Assembly: GCF_024168485.1 (NCBI RefSeq)
Contig: NZ_JALJVY010000013.1
Span: 62,001 to 126,000 of the forward strand
DNA length: 64,000 bases
Direction: 5' to 3'
Source: Sphingobium sp. OAS761
GTDB lineage: Bacteria; Pseudomonadota; Alphaproteobacteria; Sphingomonadales; Sphingomonadaceae
The notes under the pieces are model-generated. The model saw only the letters and a list, made by a program, of their open reading frames with translations, had not been told where the DNA came from and did not search any database. Both the position numbers and the translations under genes were made by a program. Below, one piece after another: positions 15,744 through 24,113 of the stretch (position 1 is the first letter of the stretch; the number at the start of each line of letters is the position of its first letter).

Positions 15744-16964
15744 ATGACCGGCGCTGTAGCTACCAAGTCGATCGGAATTGCGGAGGAGGCTATCCCCTCG
15801 CCCGAAACGCTCATCGAGCGTGCCCGCGCCATGATCCCCGTTTTGCGGGAACGCGCACGCGCCTGCACATTGGCGCACAATGTTCCGGACGAAACCGTGT
15901 CGGAAATGAAGGCGGCGGGGTTTTTCCGCGTTCTCCAGCCGAAACGCTGGGGCGGGTATGAAATGCACCCGAATGTCTTTTTCGAAGTTCAGAAGGCCTT
16001 GGCGGAAGGCTGCATGTCGACCGGCTGGATTTACGGCGTGCTCGGTTGCCATCCCTATGAGCTTGCCCTGTTCCATGACGAGGCGCAGCGCGAAGTCTGG
16101 GCAGACAATCCGGACATGCTGGTGTCGTCGACCTATCAGCCGGTGGGCAAGGTGGAAAAGGCCGAGGGCGGCTTTTATCTGTCGGGCCGCTGGGGGTTTT
16201 CGTCGGGGTCGACCCATTGCGGCTGGGTGTTGCTGGGCGCGATCAATTTCGACACGGACGGCGGCCCGCCCGATATGCGCACCTTCCTGCTGCCGCGATC
16301 CGATTATCAGGTGATCGAGGGCACGTGGGATACGTTCGGCCTTCAGGGTACGGGCAGTTTCGATATCGTCGTGGATCGCGTGTTCGTGCCCGACTATCGC
16401 ACGCACAGGGCGATCGACGGTTTCCACTGCGCCAATCCGGGGCAGAAGGAAAATGACGGCCCGCTCTATCGCCTGCCCTGGGCGCAGGTGTTCATGCGTT
16501 CCGTGTCGACGGCGGCGTTCGGGGGCATCCGTGCCGCGACGCAGGCCGCGCTCGACATCATGGCGAGCCGCGTATCGACCAATACCGGCAAGGCGGCGAA
16601 GGCCGATCCGGTGCTGCATGCGGCGATCGCCCGTGCCATCGCCGAGACCAGCGAGATGGAAATGACGCATCGCGCGACATTCGATGAACTCATGGAATAT
16701 GCCGAACGCGGCGAGGATATCCCCATGGCCCGCCGTGGCATGTTCGCCTACCAGTCCGCCAGCGTGGTGCGCCGGATGGCGGACCTTGCCGACGACATGA
16801 TGAAATTGATGGGTGGCCGCGCGATCTACATGTCGAGCGCGATCATCCAGCCCTGGCTGGACCTGAATGCGGCCCGTGCGCATGTTGCCAACGATCCGGC
16901 GAACCGCACCAGCGACCTGATCGGCACGATGCAGGGCGAAGCGCCGTCCTTCACCTTCCTTTGA
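15744..16964 (+). CDS. hsaA: 3-HSA hydroxylase oxygenase component, HsaA-like (copy 1)
   Basis: This 406-residue flavin-dependent hydroxylase has the acyl-CoA-dehydrogenase fold (group D monooxygenase). Motifs are GFFRVLQPKRWGGYEM at about 56, CMSTGWIYGVLGCHPYELALF at about 85, SGRWGFSSGSTHCGW at about 138 and DLNAARAHVANDP near the end. It would hydroxylate the phenolic ring A of the secosteroid using reduced flavin from HsaB. Four in-frame ATGs (15732, 15738, 15741, 15744) follow the promoter. GGAG at 15734-15737 gives ideal spacing to 15744. A strong hairpin follows the stop, so it may be transcribed separately from hsaB. A second homologue lies at 51218-52411. Confidence 0.85.
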   Translation: MTGAVATKSIGIAEEAIPSPETLIERARAMIPVLRERARACTLAHNVPDETVSEMKAAGFFRVLQPKRWGGYEMHPNVFFEVQKALAEGCMSTGWIYGVLGCHPYELALFHDEAQREVWADNPDMLVSSTYQPVGKVEKAEGGFYLSGRWGFSSGSTHCGWVLLGAINFDTDGGPPDMRTFLLPRSDYQVIEGTWDTFGLQGTGSFDIVVDRVFVPDYRTHRAIDGFHCANPGQKENDGPLYRLPWAQVFMRSVSTAAFGGIRAATQAALDIMASRVSTNTGKAAKADPVLHAAIARAIAETSEMEMTHRATFDELMEYAERGEDIPMARRGMFAYQSASVVRRMADLADDMMKLMGGRAIYMSSAIIQPWLDLNAARAHVANDPANRTSDLIGTMQGEAPSFTFL

Positions 16965-16972
16965 TCTGGCGA

Positions 16973-17010
16973 GCGGGCCGGGCGCGCCTTATCGGGCGTG
17001 CCTGGCCCGC
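16973..17010 (+). terminator. Long hairpin after hsaA
   Basis: GCGGGCC at 16973-16979 pairs with GGCCCGC at 17004-17010. The inner GGCGCGCC pairs with GGCGTGCC, giving a 16-pair stem with two G-U pairs and a 6-base loop (16989-16994). No U-tract follows, so it could be a weak terminator or an mRNA-stabilising element between hsaA and hsaB. Confidence 0.5.
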
Positions 17011-17037
17011 GTCGCAATGAAGGGTCGATTATCTTGA

Positions 17038-17054
17038 CATCATGCGCGATGATG
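17038..17054. promoter_or_regulatory. Palindrome upstream of hsaB
   Basis: CATCAT and ATGATG flank GCGCG in a perfect 17-base palindrome. It overlaps the end of TTGACA (17034-17039), which could be a -35 box, although no good -10 box stands at the right distance. It lies about 100 bases upstream of hsaB and is a plausible operator for the hsaBEGF operon. Confidence 0.35.
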
Positions 17055-17154
17055 AGGCCATGGTGGCTGTCATTCACGTGGACAATTATATGGGGCATCG
17101 GGTGCAAATGGACCGGACATCGAAGCAGAACTCACGGCGGGCCGGGTCAGCCGC

Positions 17155-17655
17155 ATGACCGACGCGTCTCTCCAGCCGGTTCCGGTCGACGATGTGGTCG
17201 TTGGCCTGAAGGGTGCGATGCGGCGCCTGGCATCCGGCGTCGCGATCATCGCGGCGCTGGGCGATGACGCGCCGGTAGGCATGGCGGCGACGTCTATCAC
17301 GTCGCTGACCATGGACCCGCCGGCCATATTGGTGTGCGTCAACCGTTCGGCGAGCATTCACGCGCATCTGTCGGCGGGATGCCCGATCAGCATCAATCTG
17401 CTTTCGCGTCATCAGCGGGAAGTGTCTGCGGCTTTCGGCGGTGCGGTCGCGCGCGAACTGCGGTTCGGCGTCGGCAGCTGGTCCCGCGATCATCATGACT
17501 TGCCGATCCTGGAGGAGGCGCAGGCCAATCTGTCCTGCACCATCGACAGTCTCATTCCCTACGGCACGCACAGCATCGTCATCGCCCGTGTGGAGGCTGT
17601 CCGGATCGGCGAGGCGGTCGACCCTCTCATCTTCCAGGATGGAGCCTATTTGTGA
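17155..17655 (+). CDS. hsaB: Flavin reductase component HsaB
   Basis: This 166-residue protein of the HpaC/flavin-reductase-like family has a split-barrel FMN-binding fold. Recognisable segments are LASGVAIIAALGDDAPVGMAATSITSLTMDPPAILVCVN (about 25-63) and SINLLSRHQREVSAAFGG (about 79-96). It reduces FMN or FAD with NAD(P)H and supplies it to HsaA for ring-A hydroxylation. Its stop overlaps the hsaE GTG start by three bases. Upstream lie a hairpin and a palindrome, so expression may be uncoupled from hsaA. Confidence 0.85.
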   Translation: MTDASLQPVPVDDVVVGLKGAMRRLASGVAIIAALGDDAPVGMAATSITSLTMDPPAILVCVNRSASIHAHLSAGCPISINLLSRHQREVSAAFGGAVARELRFGVGSWSRDHHDLPILEEAQANLSCTIDSLIPYGTHSIVIARVEAVRIGEAVDPLIFQDGAYL

Positions 17656-18446
17656 ACGATATGGTTGATCAATCCCTGAACGAAGCGCTTGCCGAAGAAC
17701 TCTATCTTGCCCTGCGCGAGGGACGGACGGTAACGCCGCTCATGGCGCGTCATCCGCACCTGACCATCGACGACGCCTATGCGATCTCGCTCGGCGCTCT
17801 GGAACGGCGCAAGAGCGATGGCGAACGGGTTATCGGCAAGAAGATCGGCGTGACGTCGAAGGCCGTGCAGGACATGCTGGGCGTGCATCAGCCCGATTTC
17901 GGCTTCCTCACCGATCGCATGTTCGTGGAAGGCGCCATCGACGTGGCGGCCAACGGACTGATCCAGCCGCGTGCCGAAGCAGAGATCGGCTTCATCCTGA
18001 AGGACCGCCTCAAAGGGCCGGGCGTGACCGCCGATCAGGTGATCGCCGCGACCGAATCGATCGTCCCCTGCTTCGAAATCGTCGACAGCCGGATTCAGGA
18101 CTGGAAGATCGGCATCGTCGACACCGTAGCCGACAACGCGTCCTGCGGCGTCTATGTGCTGGGTGAGGCGCGTGTCGATCCGCGCGCGCACGACCTGCCG
18201 AACCTGCATGTCACCGTCACCAAAAATGGCGAGCCGCTGTCCGAAGGCTATGGCCATGCGGTCCAGGGGTCGCCCGCCGAGGCTGTGGCCTGGCTCGCCA
18301 ACACGCTGGGCGCCTATGGCGTCGTGCTGGAAGCGGGCGACGTGATCCTGTCGGGCAGCCTGGTGCCGCTCGAACCGGCAAAGGCCGGCGATGTTTTTGA
18401 AATGCAGTTGCATGGCGTGGGCGCCTGCACCGCGCGCTTCGTGTAA
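17652..18446 (+). CDS. hsaE: 2-hydroxypenta-2,4-dienoate hydratase HsaE/TesE
   Basis: This 264-residue protein belongs to the MhpD/BphH hydratase-decarboxylase family. Motifs are IGKKIGVTSKAVQDMLGVHQPDFGFL at about 57-82, PRAEAEIGFIL at about 105-115 and the acidic divalent-metal site in CFEIVDSRI. It hydrates the 2-hydroxydienoate released by hydrolysis of the ring-A cleavage product to 4-hydroxy-2-oxo acid. Translation starts at the GTG at 17652, seven bases from GGAG at 17641. The ATG at 17661 is too far from that site. It is the second gene of the hsaB-E-G-F order. Confidence 0.9.
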   Translation: MNDMVDQSLNEALAEELYLALREGRTVTPLMARHPHLTIDDAYAISLGALERRKSDGERVIGKKIGVTSKAVQDMLGVHQPDFGFLTDRMFVEGAIDVAANGLIQPRAEAEIGFILKDRLKGPGVTADQVIAATESIVPCFEIVDSRIQDWKIGIVDTVADNASCGVYVLGEARVDPRAHDLPNLHVTVTKNGEPLSEGYGHAVQGSPAEAVAWLANTLGAYGVVLEAGDVILSGSLVPLEPAKAGDVFEMQLHGVGACTARFV

Positions 18447-18456
18447 GGAGTAAATG

Positions 18457-19404
18457 ATGGCTGACAAGGTCAAGGCGGCAATCATCGGATCGGGCAATAT
18501 CGGCACCGACCTGATGATGAAGATGGTCAAATATCCGCAGAATATGGAACTGGCCGTCGTGGTCGGCATCGACGAGGCGTCGGAAGGGCTGGCCATGGCC
18601 CGCGAACGCGGCGTGGCGACCACGCATGAAGGGCTGGAAGGCCTGATGAAGATGGATGTCTACCCCGAGATCGGCATCGTCTTCGACGCGACGTCCGCCT
18701 ACGCGCACAAGGTGCATGACGAAGCGCTGCGCAAGGACGGCAAGCAGGTGGTCGACCTGACCCCCGCCGCGATCGGCCCGTTCACCGTGCCCCCGGTCAA
18801 CATGGAGGAAAATCTCGCTGCCGGTAACGTCAACATGGTGACGTGCGGCGGCCAGGCGACGATCCCCATGGTCGCTGCCGTCAGCCAGGTAGCCAAGGTC
18901 CATTATGCCGAAATCGTCGCCTCCGTCTCGTCGCGTTCCGCCGGGCCGGGCACGCGCGCCAATATCGACGAATTCACCCGCACCACGGCCAACGCGATCG
19001 AAAAGGTCGGCGGAGCCGACAAGGGCAAGGCGATCATCATCCTCAATCCCGCCGAGCCGCCGATGATCATGCGCGATACGGTCTTCACCCTGTCAGAAGG
19101 CGCCGACGAAGACGCCATCCGCGCTTCTGTGGAAGCGATGGTGAAGAAGGTCCAGGCCTATGTTCCGGGCTATCGCCTGAAGCAGGAAGTGCAGTTCGAA
19201 CGCTTCGGCGACAACAACAAGTTGAAGATTCCCGGACGCGGCGAGTTCACCGGCATCAAGACGATGGTCCTGCTCGAAGTCGAAGGGGCGGGCGATTATC
19301 TGCCCAGCTATTCGGGCAATCTGGACATCATGACCGCCGCCGCCAAGGCGACCGGCGAATTGTTGGCAAAGAAGATTCTCGAAGGAAAGAAGGTGGCAGC
19401 ATGA
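18457..19404 (+). CDS. hsaG: Acylating aldehyde dehydrogenase HsaG (acetaldehyde/propanal DH)
   Basis: This 315-residue NAD-dependent acylating dehydrogenase is read from the second of two tandem ATGs. GGAG at 18447-18450 is six bases from 18457. The Rossmann motif is [12 protein letters not shown] (about 7-18) and the catalytic Cys130 sits in [11 protein letters not shown]. It converts the aldehyde released by the aldolase to acetyl- or propionyl-CoA; propanal is expected in steroid degradation. Its stop overlaps the hsaF start (ATGA), as in other meta-cleavage operons where the two proteins form a channelling complex. Confidence 0.92.
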   Translation: MADKVKAAIIGSGNIGTDLMMKMVKYPQNMELAVVVGIDEASEGLAMARERGVATTHEGLEGLMKMDVYPEIGIVFDATSAYAHKVHDEALRKDGKQVVDLTPAAIGPFTVPPVNMEENLAAGNVNMVTCGGQATIPMVAAVSQVAKVHYAEIVASVSSRSAGPGTRANIDEFTRTTANAIEKVGGADKGKAIIILNPAEPPMIMRDTVFTLSEGADEDAIRASVEAMVKKVQAYVPGYRLKQEVQFERFGDNNKLKIPGRGEFTGIKTMVLLEVEGAGDYLPSYSGNLDIMTAAAKATGELLAKKILEGKKVAA

Positions 19405-20459
19405 GCGCCCAGAACACCGTGGGATTCAACGTCGAGGCGGGTGACAAGCTCTACATTCAGGACGTGACGCTGCGCGACGGTATGCACGCTGTCCGCCACA
19501 TGTATGGGGTCGATCATGTCGCCGCCATCGCCAAGGCGCTGGATGACGCGGGCGTCGATGCGATCGAGGTCGCCCATGGCGATGGCCTGTCGGGTGCCAG
19601 CTTCAACTACGGCTTTGGCGCGCACACCGACTGGGAATGGCTGGAGGCGGTGGCTGCGGTGCTCACCAAGTCCGTGCTGACCACGCTGATTTTGCCGGGC
19701 GTCGGCACGGTGGAGGAATTGCGCCGCGCCTATGACATCGGCGTGCGCTCGGTTCGCGTCGCGACGCACTGCACCGAGGCGGATGTTTCCAAGCAGCATA
19801 TCGGCATCGCCCGTGACCTGGGCATGGACGTGTCGGGCTTCCTGATGATGAGCCATATGATCGAGCCGGAAAAGCTGGCCGAGCAGGCCTTGCTGATGGA
19901 AAGCTATGGCGCGCAGTGCGTCTATGTGACCGACAGCGGCGGCGCGCTCGACATGGATGGCGTGAAGGCGCGACTGGAAGCCTATGACCGCGTTCTCAAG
20001 CCCGAGACGCAGCGCGGCATCCATGCACACCACAATCTCTCGCTCGGCGTCGCCAACTCGATCGTCGCGGCCCAGTGCGGCGCGGTGCGCATCGACGCCA
20101 GTCTGACCGGCATGGGTGCGGGCGCGGGCAACGCGCCGCTCGAAGTGTTCATCGCCGCCGCCGAGCGCAAGGGCTGGAACCACGGCTGCGACGTCAATGC
20201 GCTGATGGACGCGGCGGAGGATCTGGTGCGTCCGTTGCAGGACCGCCCGGTGCGCGTCGACCGCGAAACGCTCGCGCTCGGCTATGCCGGCGTCTATTCT
20301 TCATTTCTCCGCCATGCTGAAAAGGCGGCTGAAACCTACGGGATTGATACCCGTGCGATCCTGGTAGAACTGGGCCGGCGCAAGATGGTGGGCGGTCAGG
20401 AGGACATGATCGTCGACGTCGCGCTTGACATGGTGAAGGAGCGCGAGGCAGCAGCCTGA
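19401..20459 (+). CDS. hsaF: 4-hydroxy-2-oxo acid aldolase HsaF
   Basis: This 352-residue HMG-CoA-lyase-like TIM-barrel aldolase has a C-terminal communication domain. Motifs are [13 protein letters not shown] (about 22-34; catalytic Arg and metal-binding Asp), [13 protein letters not shown] at about 209 (metal-binding HxH) and the substrate loop [12 protein letters not shown] at about 239. It cleaves 4-hydroxy-2-oxohexanoate into pyruvate and propanal, which passes to HsaG. The frame is open far upstream inside hsaG, but the ATG at 19401 overlapping the hsaG stop matches the family N-terminus. Confidence 0.92.
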   Translation: MSAQNTVGFNVEAGDKLYIQDVTLRDGMHAVRHMYGVDHVAAIAKALDDAGVDAIEVAHGDGLSGASFNYGFGAHTDWEWLEAVAAVLTKSVLTTLILPGVGTVEELRRAYDIGVRSVRVATHCTEADVSKQHIGIARDLGMDVSGFLMMSHMIEPEKLAEQALLMESYGAQCVYVTDSGGALDMDGVKARLEAYDRVLKPETQRGIHAHHNLSLGVANSIVAAQCGAVRIDASLTGMGAGAGNAPLEVFIAAAERKGWNHGCDVNALMDAAEDLVRPLQDRPVRVDRETLALGYAGVYSSFLRHAEKAAETYGIDTRAILVELGRRKMVGGQEDMIVDVALDMVKEREAAA

Positions 20460-20469
20460 CGATAAAGTC

Positions 20470-21273
20470 ATGCAGCTGTCCCTCGATCATATCACCGTAA
20501 CCGATGTTACCCCCGCGCGGCTGGCGGAAATCGCTGCCGCGACGGGGTGTAGCGGTATCTGCCCATTCCTCCATTCGATGGAGGTGCTGCCGGCGATGCC
20601 GGTGTATGATCTGGTCCGCGATGCGGTGGCCCGTCGCGAAACGAAGGCGGCGCTTTCGGCCAACGGGGTTACCGTCGACCTCTTCTATCCCTTCACCGTG
20701 GCGGGACGTACTGTCGTCGCTGATTTTGCGCCAGTTCTGGAAACGGGCGCGGAACTCGGCGGCTCGCTGGCCAATGTTCTCTGTTATGACCGCGATCCGG
20801 TGCGGCGCACCGAGAAGCTGATCGAGCTTGCCGATCTGGCGGCGTCCTTCGGCGTCAGGCTGGCCATCGAATTCTATCCGCCCGCCCAAGTCCGAACGCT
20901 CGCGGAAACATTGGCGGAGATCGAACGGACGGGCCGCGCGGATATCGGCGTGACGCTCGATCTGCTGCACGTGATGCGCGGCGGCGAGACGGAGGCGAGC
21001 ATGGCCCTGCTTGGCGATCCGCGGGTCTGGATCGGCCAGGTCTCTGACGGACCGGCATCCGTGCCCGTCGAGATGATCGACCATGAAGCAGGCATCCAGC
21101 GCCTGCTGCCGGGCCAGGGCGTGTTCGATATCGCCGGCTTTGCCCATGCGCTGGCGCCCGGTGTCCCGATCAGCGTGGAAGTGCCCCAGCAATCCGCGAT
21201 CGATGCCGGCCTGTCGCCGCTGGATCGCGCGCGGGCGGCCGTGGACGCGATGTGCGCCTGCCTTGGGGAATGA
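20470..21273 (+). CDS. TIM-barrel sugar phosphate isomerase/epimerase-like protein
   Basis: This 267-residue protein is of the xylose-isomerase-like/AP-endonuclease-2 barrel family. Likely metal ligands lie in LAIEFYPP, VTLDLLHVMRGG, IGQVSDGP and the final SVEVP. The family isomerises or epimerises sugars and hydroxy ketones, and members occur in many catabolic clusters with unknown substrates. It follows hsaF by 10 bases in the same operon. A second, different barrel of the same family is at 28160-29011. The role in steroid catabolism is unknown. Confidence 0.7.
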   Translation: MQLSLDHITVTDVTPARLAEIAAATGCSGICPFLHSMEVLPAMPVYDLVRDAVARRETKAALSANGVTVDLFYPFTVAGRTVVADFAPVLETGAELGGSLANVLCYDRDPVRRTEKLIELADLAASFGVRLAIEFYPPAQVRTLAETLAEIERTGRADIGVTLDLLHVMRGGETEASMALLGDPRVWIGQVSDGPASVPVEMIDHEAGIQRLLPGQGVFDIAGFAHALAPGVPISVEVPQQSAIDAGLSPLDRARAAVDAMCACLGE

Positions 21274-21304
21274 AGAAATAAAATCATTGCAGGAGAGATA
21301 GGCC

Positions 21305-22123
21305 ATGGCTGGAAGGTTGAACGGCAAGGTCGCGATAGTCACGGGTGCAGGGCGCGACGGTAATATCGGGGTCGCGATCTGCGAAGCCTTTTTGCGCGAA
21401 GGCGCAAAGGCGGTGATCGGAACCGATTTCCGTCAGGAAGAGGCGGCGGAGATCTCCGCGCGCATGGCCAGACTGGGCGTTGGCGGCGCCTTCGAACTGG
21501 TTGAGCAGGATGTCACCAGCCAAGCCGACTGGGCCCGGGTCGCCGACCATGCCACGTCCGCGCATGGCGGCATCGACGTGCTGGTCAACAATGCCGGCAT
21601 CGCCATCCACAGCGGGATCGAACATTCGTCGCTCGATGATCTGCGCAAGGTGATGGCGGTCAATCACGACGCGCTGTTCATGGGCATGAAAGCCTGCCTG
21701 CCCGCGCTCAAGGACAGCGTGAACCGCTTCCCCGGCGGCGGATCGATCATCAACAATCTCTCCATGGCCTCCTACATGCCGAGCGGGATCAATATCGGCT
21801 ATCACACATCGAAGGCGGCTGGGCGGATGCTGACCCTGTGCGCGGCGGTCGAATTCGGGCCGATGAAGATCCGGGTCAACAGCGTACATCCCGGCCTCAC
21901 CATGACGCCGCTGATCCGCGAAGGGCTCGCCGATTATGTGAAGCTCGGCCGCTATGAGACGGTCGAGGCCGCGGAAGCCAGCATCGCCGGGCTGGGCGCG
22001 CTCGGCGTGTCGAGCCAGCCCGAAGACACTGCCCACGCCTTCGTTTACCTGGCGTCGGATGAGGCGCGGTTCGTGACCGGCGCGTCCATCTATCATGACG
22101 GCGCGATCGGCCAGCGTTACTGA
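21305..22123 (+). CDS. SDR oxidoreductase with variant nucleotide motif
   Basis: This 272-residue SDR has the loose dinucleotide motif TGAGRDGNIG (13-22), which carries two extra residues compared with TGxxxGIG. The rest of the active site is intact: NNAG at about 96, Ser153, Tyr166 and Lys170 (GYHTSK). It ends with the usual DGAIGQRY-type tail. It lies 31 bases after the TIM-barrel gene, with a GGAGAGATA ribosome site. It may be a hydroxysteroid or hydroxyacyl dehydrogenase; the substrate is not readable. Confidence 0.78.
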   Translation: MAGRLNGKVAIVTGAGRDGNIGVAICEAFLREGAKAVIGTDFRQEEAAEISARMARLGVGGAFELVEQDVTSQADWARVADHATSAHGGIDVLVNNAGIAIHSGIEHSSLDDLRKVMAVNHDALFMGMKACLPALKDSVNRFPGGGSIINNLSMASYMPSGINIGYHTSKAAGRMLTLCAAVEFGPMKIRVNSVHPGLTMTPLIREGLADYVKLGRYETVEAAEASIAGLGALGVSSQPEDTAHAFVYLASDEARFVTGASIYHDGAIGQRY

Positions 22124-22225
22124 CGACGCCTGCCCGCCAGTTATCGAACGATGTAGTTCTTTTAGCTTTCTCTTCCCGACGACTCTGCGCATAATGGCGG
22201 CGTCAATCGGTCGGGGAGAGGGCGA

Positions 22226-23116
22226 ATGGACTTTTGGGCCAGCATGACGGCGGCCTTGCAGGATATCCTGCCGGCGGTCATCGCTTTGCCGCTGATGCTG
22301 ATACCCTTCATCGTCGCCGAGCAGATCTGGCCGGTGGGTGATCGCCCGGGATGGCGGGACTATGGGCTGAACATTCTGGTCGCCATGTCGACACTGTTCC
22401 TCGCACTGCCGGCGGGGGTCGCAGCCGCGGCTCTCAGCGCCGCGCTGCGTCAGTGGCTGCCGTGGCGGCCGCTGGCCTTCACCTTTTCCGACATCGGCGC
22501 GCTGCCGTGGGTAGGCGGCGTGCTGGAAATCGCCGTCATGATATTCCTGCCGCTGCTGCTGCACGACATGTGGTTCTACTGGGCGCACCGGATCGAACAT
22601 CGCGTGCCGGTCCTCTGGGAATTCCACAAGCTCCATCACAGCGACGAGCGAATGAACTGCTCGACCTGGGCGCGGGACCATTTCCTGCAGGCGTCCTGGA
22701 TCGCGATCTTCCCCGCCTTCACCCTGGGCCTGATCTTCGACCTGGACGCTGTGCAGGCCGGCCAGTCCGCGCTGCTCGCGACGCTGTTCCTCAGCCTCTG
22801 GTCGATGTTCTACCATAGCGCGATCAGGATCAGCCTCCCCTGGCTCGACCGCGTGCTGGTGACGCCGCAGGTGCATCGCATCCATCATTCGCGCCTTGCC
22901 GCACATCATGATCGCAATTTCGCCGATATTTTCCCCTTGTTCGACATCATGTTCGGCACCTATCACCGTCCCCGATCCGACGAGCGCCTCGACACAGGGC
23001 TCGGCGATGGCGAACCATCGCCACGCGGGCTCATTGGGGCGCAGTGCGTTCCGGCGTGGCGCGGATTGAGACGGCTTGGCCCGCGCGCCAACAAGGATGC
23101 GATGCGGGCGTCATGA
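22226..23116 (+). CDS. Membrane fatty-acid hydroxylase/sterol desaturase family protein
   Basis: This 296-residue integral membrane di-iron protein has hydrophobic spans at about 12-32, 46-73, 95-120 and 157-200. The three histidine clusters of the family are present: His113/121/125 (HDMWFYWAHRIEH), His134/137/138 (HKLHH) and His217/220/221 (HRIHH). A GGGGAGAGGGCGA leader precedes the ATG, and 101 bases separate it from the SDR. The family hydroxylates or desaturates sterols, fatty acids and carotenoids with O2. Placement at the end of the hsa operon suggests a lipid or steroid substrate, but none is shown. Confidence 0.82.
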   Translation: MDFWASMTAALQDILPAVIALPLMLIPFIVAEQIWPVGDRPGWRDYGLNILVAMSTLFLALPAGVAAAALSAALRQWLPWRPLAFTFSDIGALPWVGGVLEIAVMIFLPLLLHDMWFYWAHRIEHRVPVLWEFHKLHHSDERMNCSTWARDHFLQASWIAIFPAFTLGLIFDLDAVQAGQSALLATLFLSLWSMFYHSAIRISLPWLDRVLVTPQVHRIHHSRLAAHHDRNFADIFPLFDIMFGTYHRPRSDERLDTGLGDGEPSPRGLIGAQCVPAWRGLRRLGPRANKDAMRAS

Positions 23117-23129
23117 GGAGAGAAGACAC

Positions 23130-24074
23130 GTGCGCCATTTCGTAGACCCCGCCCTGTTGCCCGGCCTCGATCTGATGCCGCCGTTCGATTTCTCGCCCGA
23201 GGCGCTACCCGTGATCCGCCAGGGCATGGATCAGGCGGTCGCCGCCGCGCCCGAGCCGGATGCCCAGGGCGTAGCGTGGCGCGACGACCACGCCCCTTCG
23301 CCCGCCGGCCATGACGTGCCCGTGCGGGTCTACACCCCGGCCGGCGCGGCCGGACCGTTGCCGCTGATCGTTCAGATCCATGGCGGCGGTTATGTCATGG
23401 GCTCGCACCGCATCAGCCACGCGGCGAACCTGGCGACGGCGGCGGCGGTGGATGCGGTGATCGTCGCCGTCGACTATCGGCTGGCGCCCGAGACCGTGGC
23501 GCCCGGTTCTGTCGAGGATTGCTATGCTGCGCTGAACTGGGCCGTCGAGCGGGCGGAAGCGCTGGGTATCGACGGAGCGCGTATCGCGGTGCGCGGGGAA
23601 AGCGCGGGCGGCGGGCTGGCGGCGGCGCTGTGCCAGCTGGCGCGCGACCGGGGCGGCCCGGCCATCATTCACCAAAACCTCATCTACCCGATGCTCGACG
23701 ACCGCACCTGCATCACCCGCCAGCCGGACCATCTGGGCGCGTTCGTGTGGACGCCGCAGGCCAATAGCTTCGGCTGGCGGTCGCTGCTGGGGACGGAACC
23801 GGGCGGGGCGAGCGTGCCGCCCTATGCGGTGCCGGCGCGCGCCGAGTCGCTGGCAGGATTGCCGCCCGCTTTCATCGCGGTCGGCGCGCTCGACCTGTTT
23901 CTGGCGGAGGACATGGACTATGCCCGACGCCTGATCGAAGCCGGCGTTGCCGCCGAACTGCACGTCTATGCGGGTGCCTATCACGGCTTCGACATGCTGC
24001 CCGACGCCGAACCGGTGCTGCGCATGAAGCGCGACGCCACCGCCGCGCTGCGCCGCGCGTTGCACGCGGCGTGA
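23130..24074 (+). CDS. Alpha/beta hydrolase, hormone-sensitive-lipase family
   Basis: This 314-residue esterase is read from the GTG at 23130, which has AGGAGAG eight bases upstream and follows the sterol-desaturase-family stop by 13 bases. It has HGGG (84-87) for the oxyanion hole, the nucleophile Ser158 in GESAG, a likely acid in VGALDLFLAED and His in AYHGFD. These are HSL/bHSL family marks, typical of short-chain ester or steroid ester hydrolases. It is not an HsaD-type meta-cleavage hydrolase. A bidirectional hairpin follows. Confidence 0.85.
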   Translation: MRHFVDPALLPGLDLMPPFDFSPEALPVIRQGMDQAVAAAPEPDAQGVAWRDDHAPSPAGHDVPVRVYTPAGAAGPLPLIVQIHGGGYVMGSHRISHAANLATAAAVDAVIVAVDYRLAPETVAPGSVEDCYAALNWAVERAEALGIDGARIAVRGESAGGGLAAALCQLARDRGGPAIIHQNLIYPMLDDRTCITRQPDHLGAFVWTPQANSFGWRSLLGTEPGGASVPPYAVPARAESLAGLPPAFIAVGALDLFLAEDMDYARRLIEAGVAAELHVYAGAYHGFDMLPDAEPVLRMKRDATAALRRALHAA

Positions 24075-24079
24075 GAGCA

Positions 24080-24106
24080 GACGGGGCGCCCGACCGGCGC
24101 CCCGTC
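24080..24106. terminator. Bidirectional terminator hairpin
   Basis: A perfect 11-base inverted repeat, GACGGGGCGCC and GGCGCCCCGTC, with loop CGACC sits between the convergent hydrolase (+) and aldo/keto reductase (-) genes. It can serve both directions. Confidence 0.7.
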
Positions 24107-24113
24107 CGAATGT

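Noticed and set aside
15546..16883. Long open frame on the minus strand opposite hsaA
   Set aside because: It is fully antisense to a well-supported hydroxylase, its translation is rich in Arg, His and Ala without any domain, and it is a G+C-driven shadow.
17034..17062. A complete sigma70 promoter upstream of hsaB using TTGACA at 17034-17039
   Set aside because: No acceptable -10 hexamer is found 16-18 bases downstream, so only the palindrome is reported.
21284..22966. 560-codon minus-strand open frame opposite the SDR and sterol-desaturase-family genes
   Set aside because: It spans two supported genes and their intergenic gap, has no ribosome site and has no recognisable domain.
23130..24074. 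Calling this alpha/beta hydrolase HsaD
   Set aside because: The HGGG and GESAGG motifs belong to the hormone-sensitive lipase family. HsaD-type meta-cleavage hydrolases lack HGGG and have a different nucleophile elbow.
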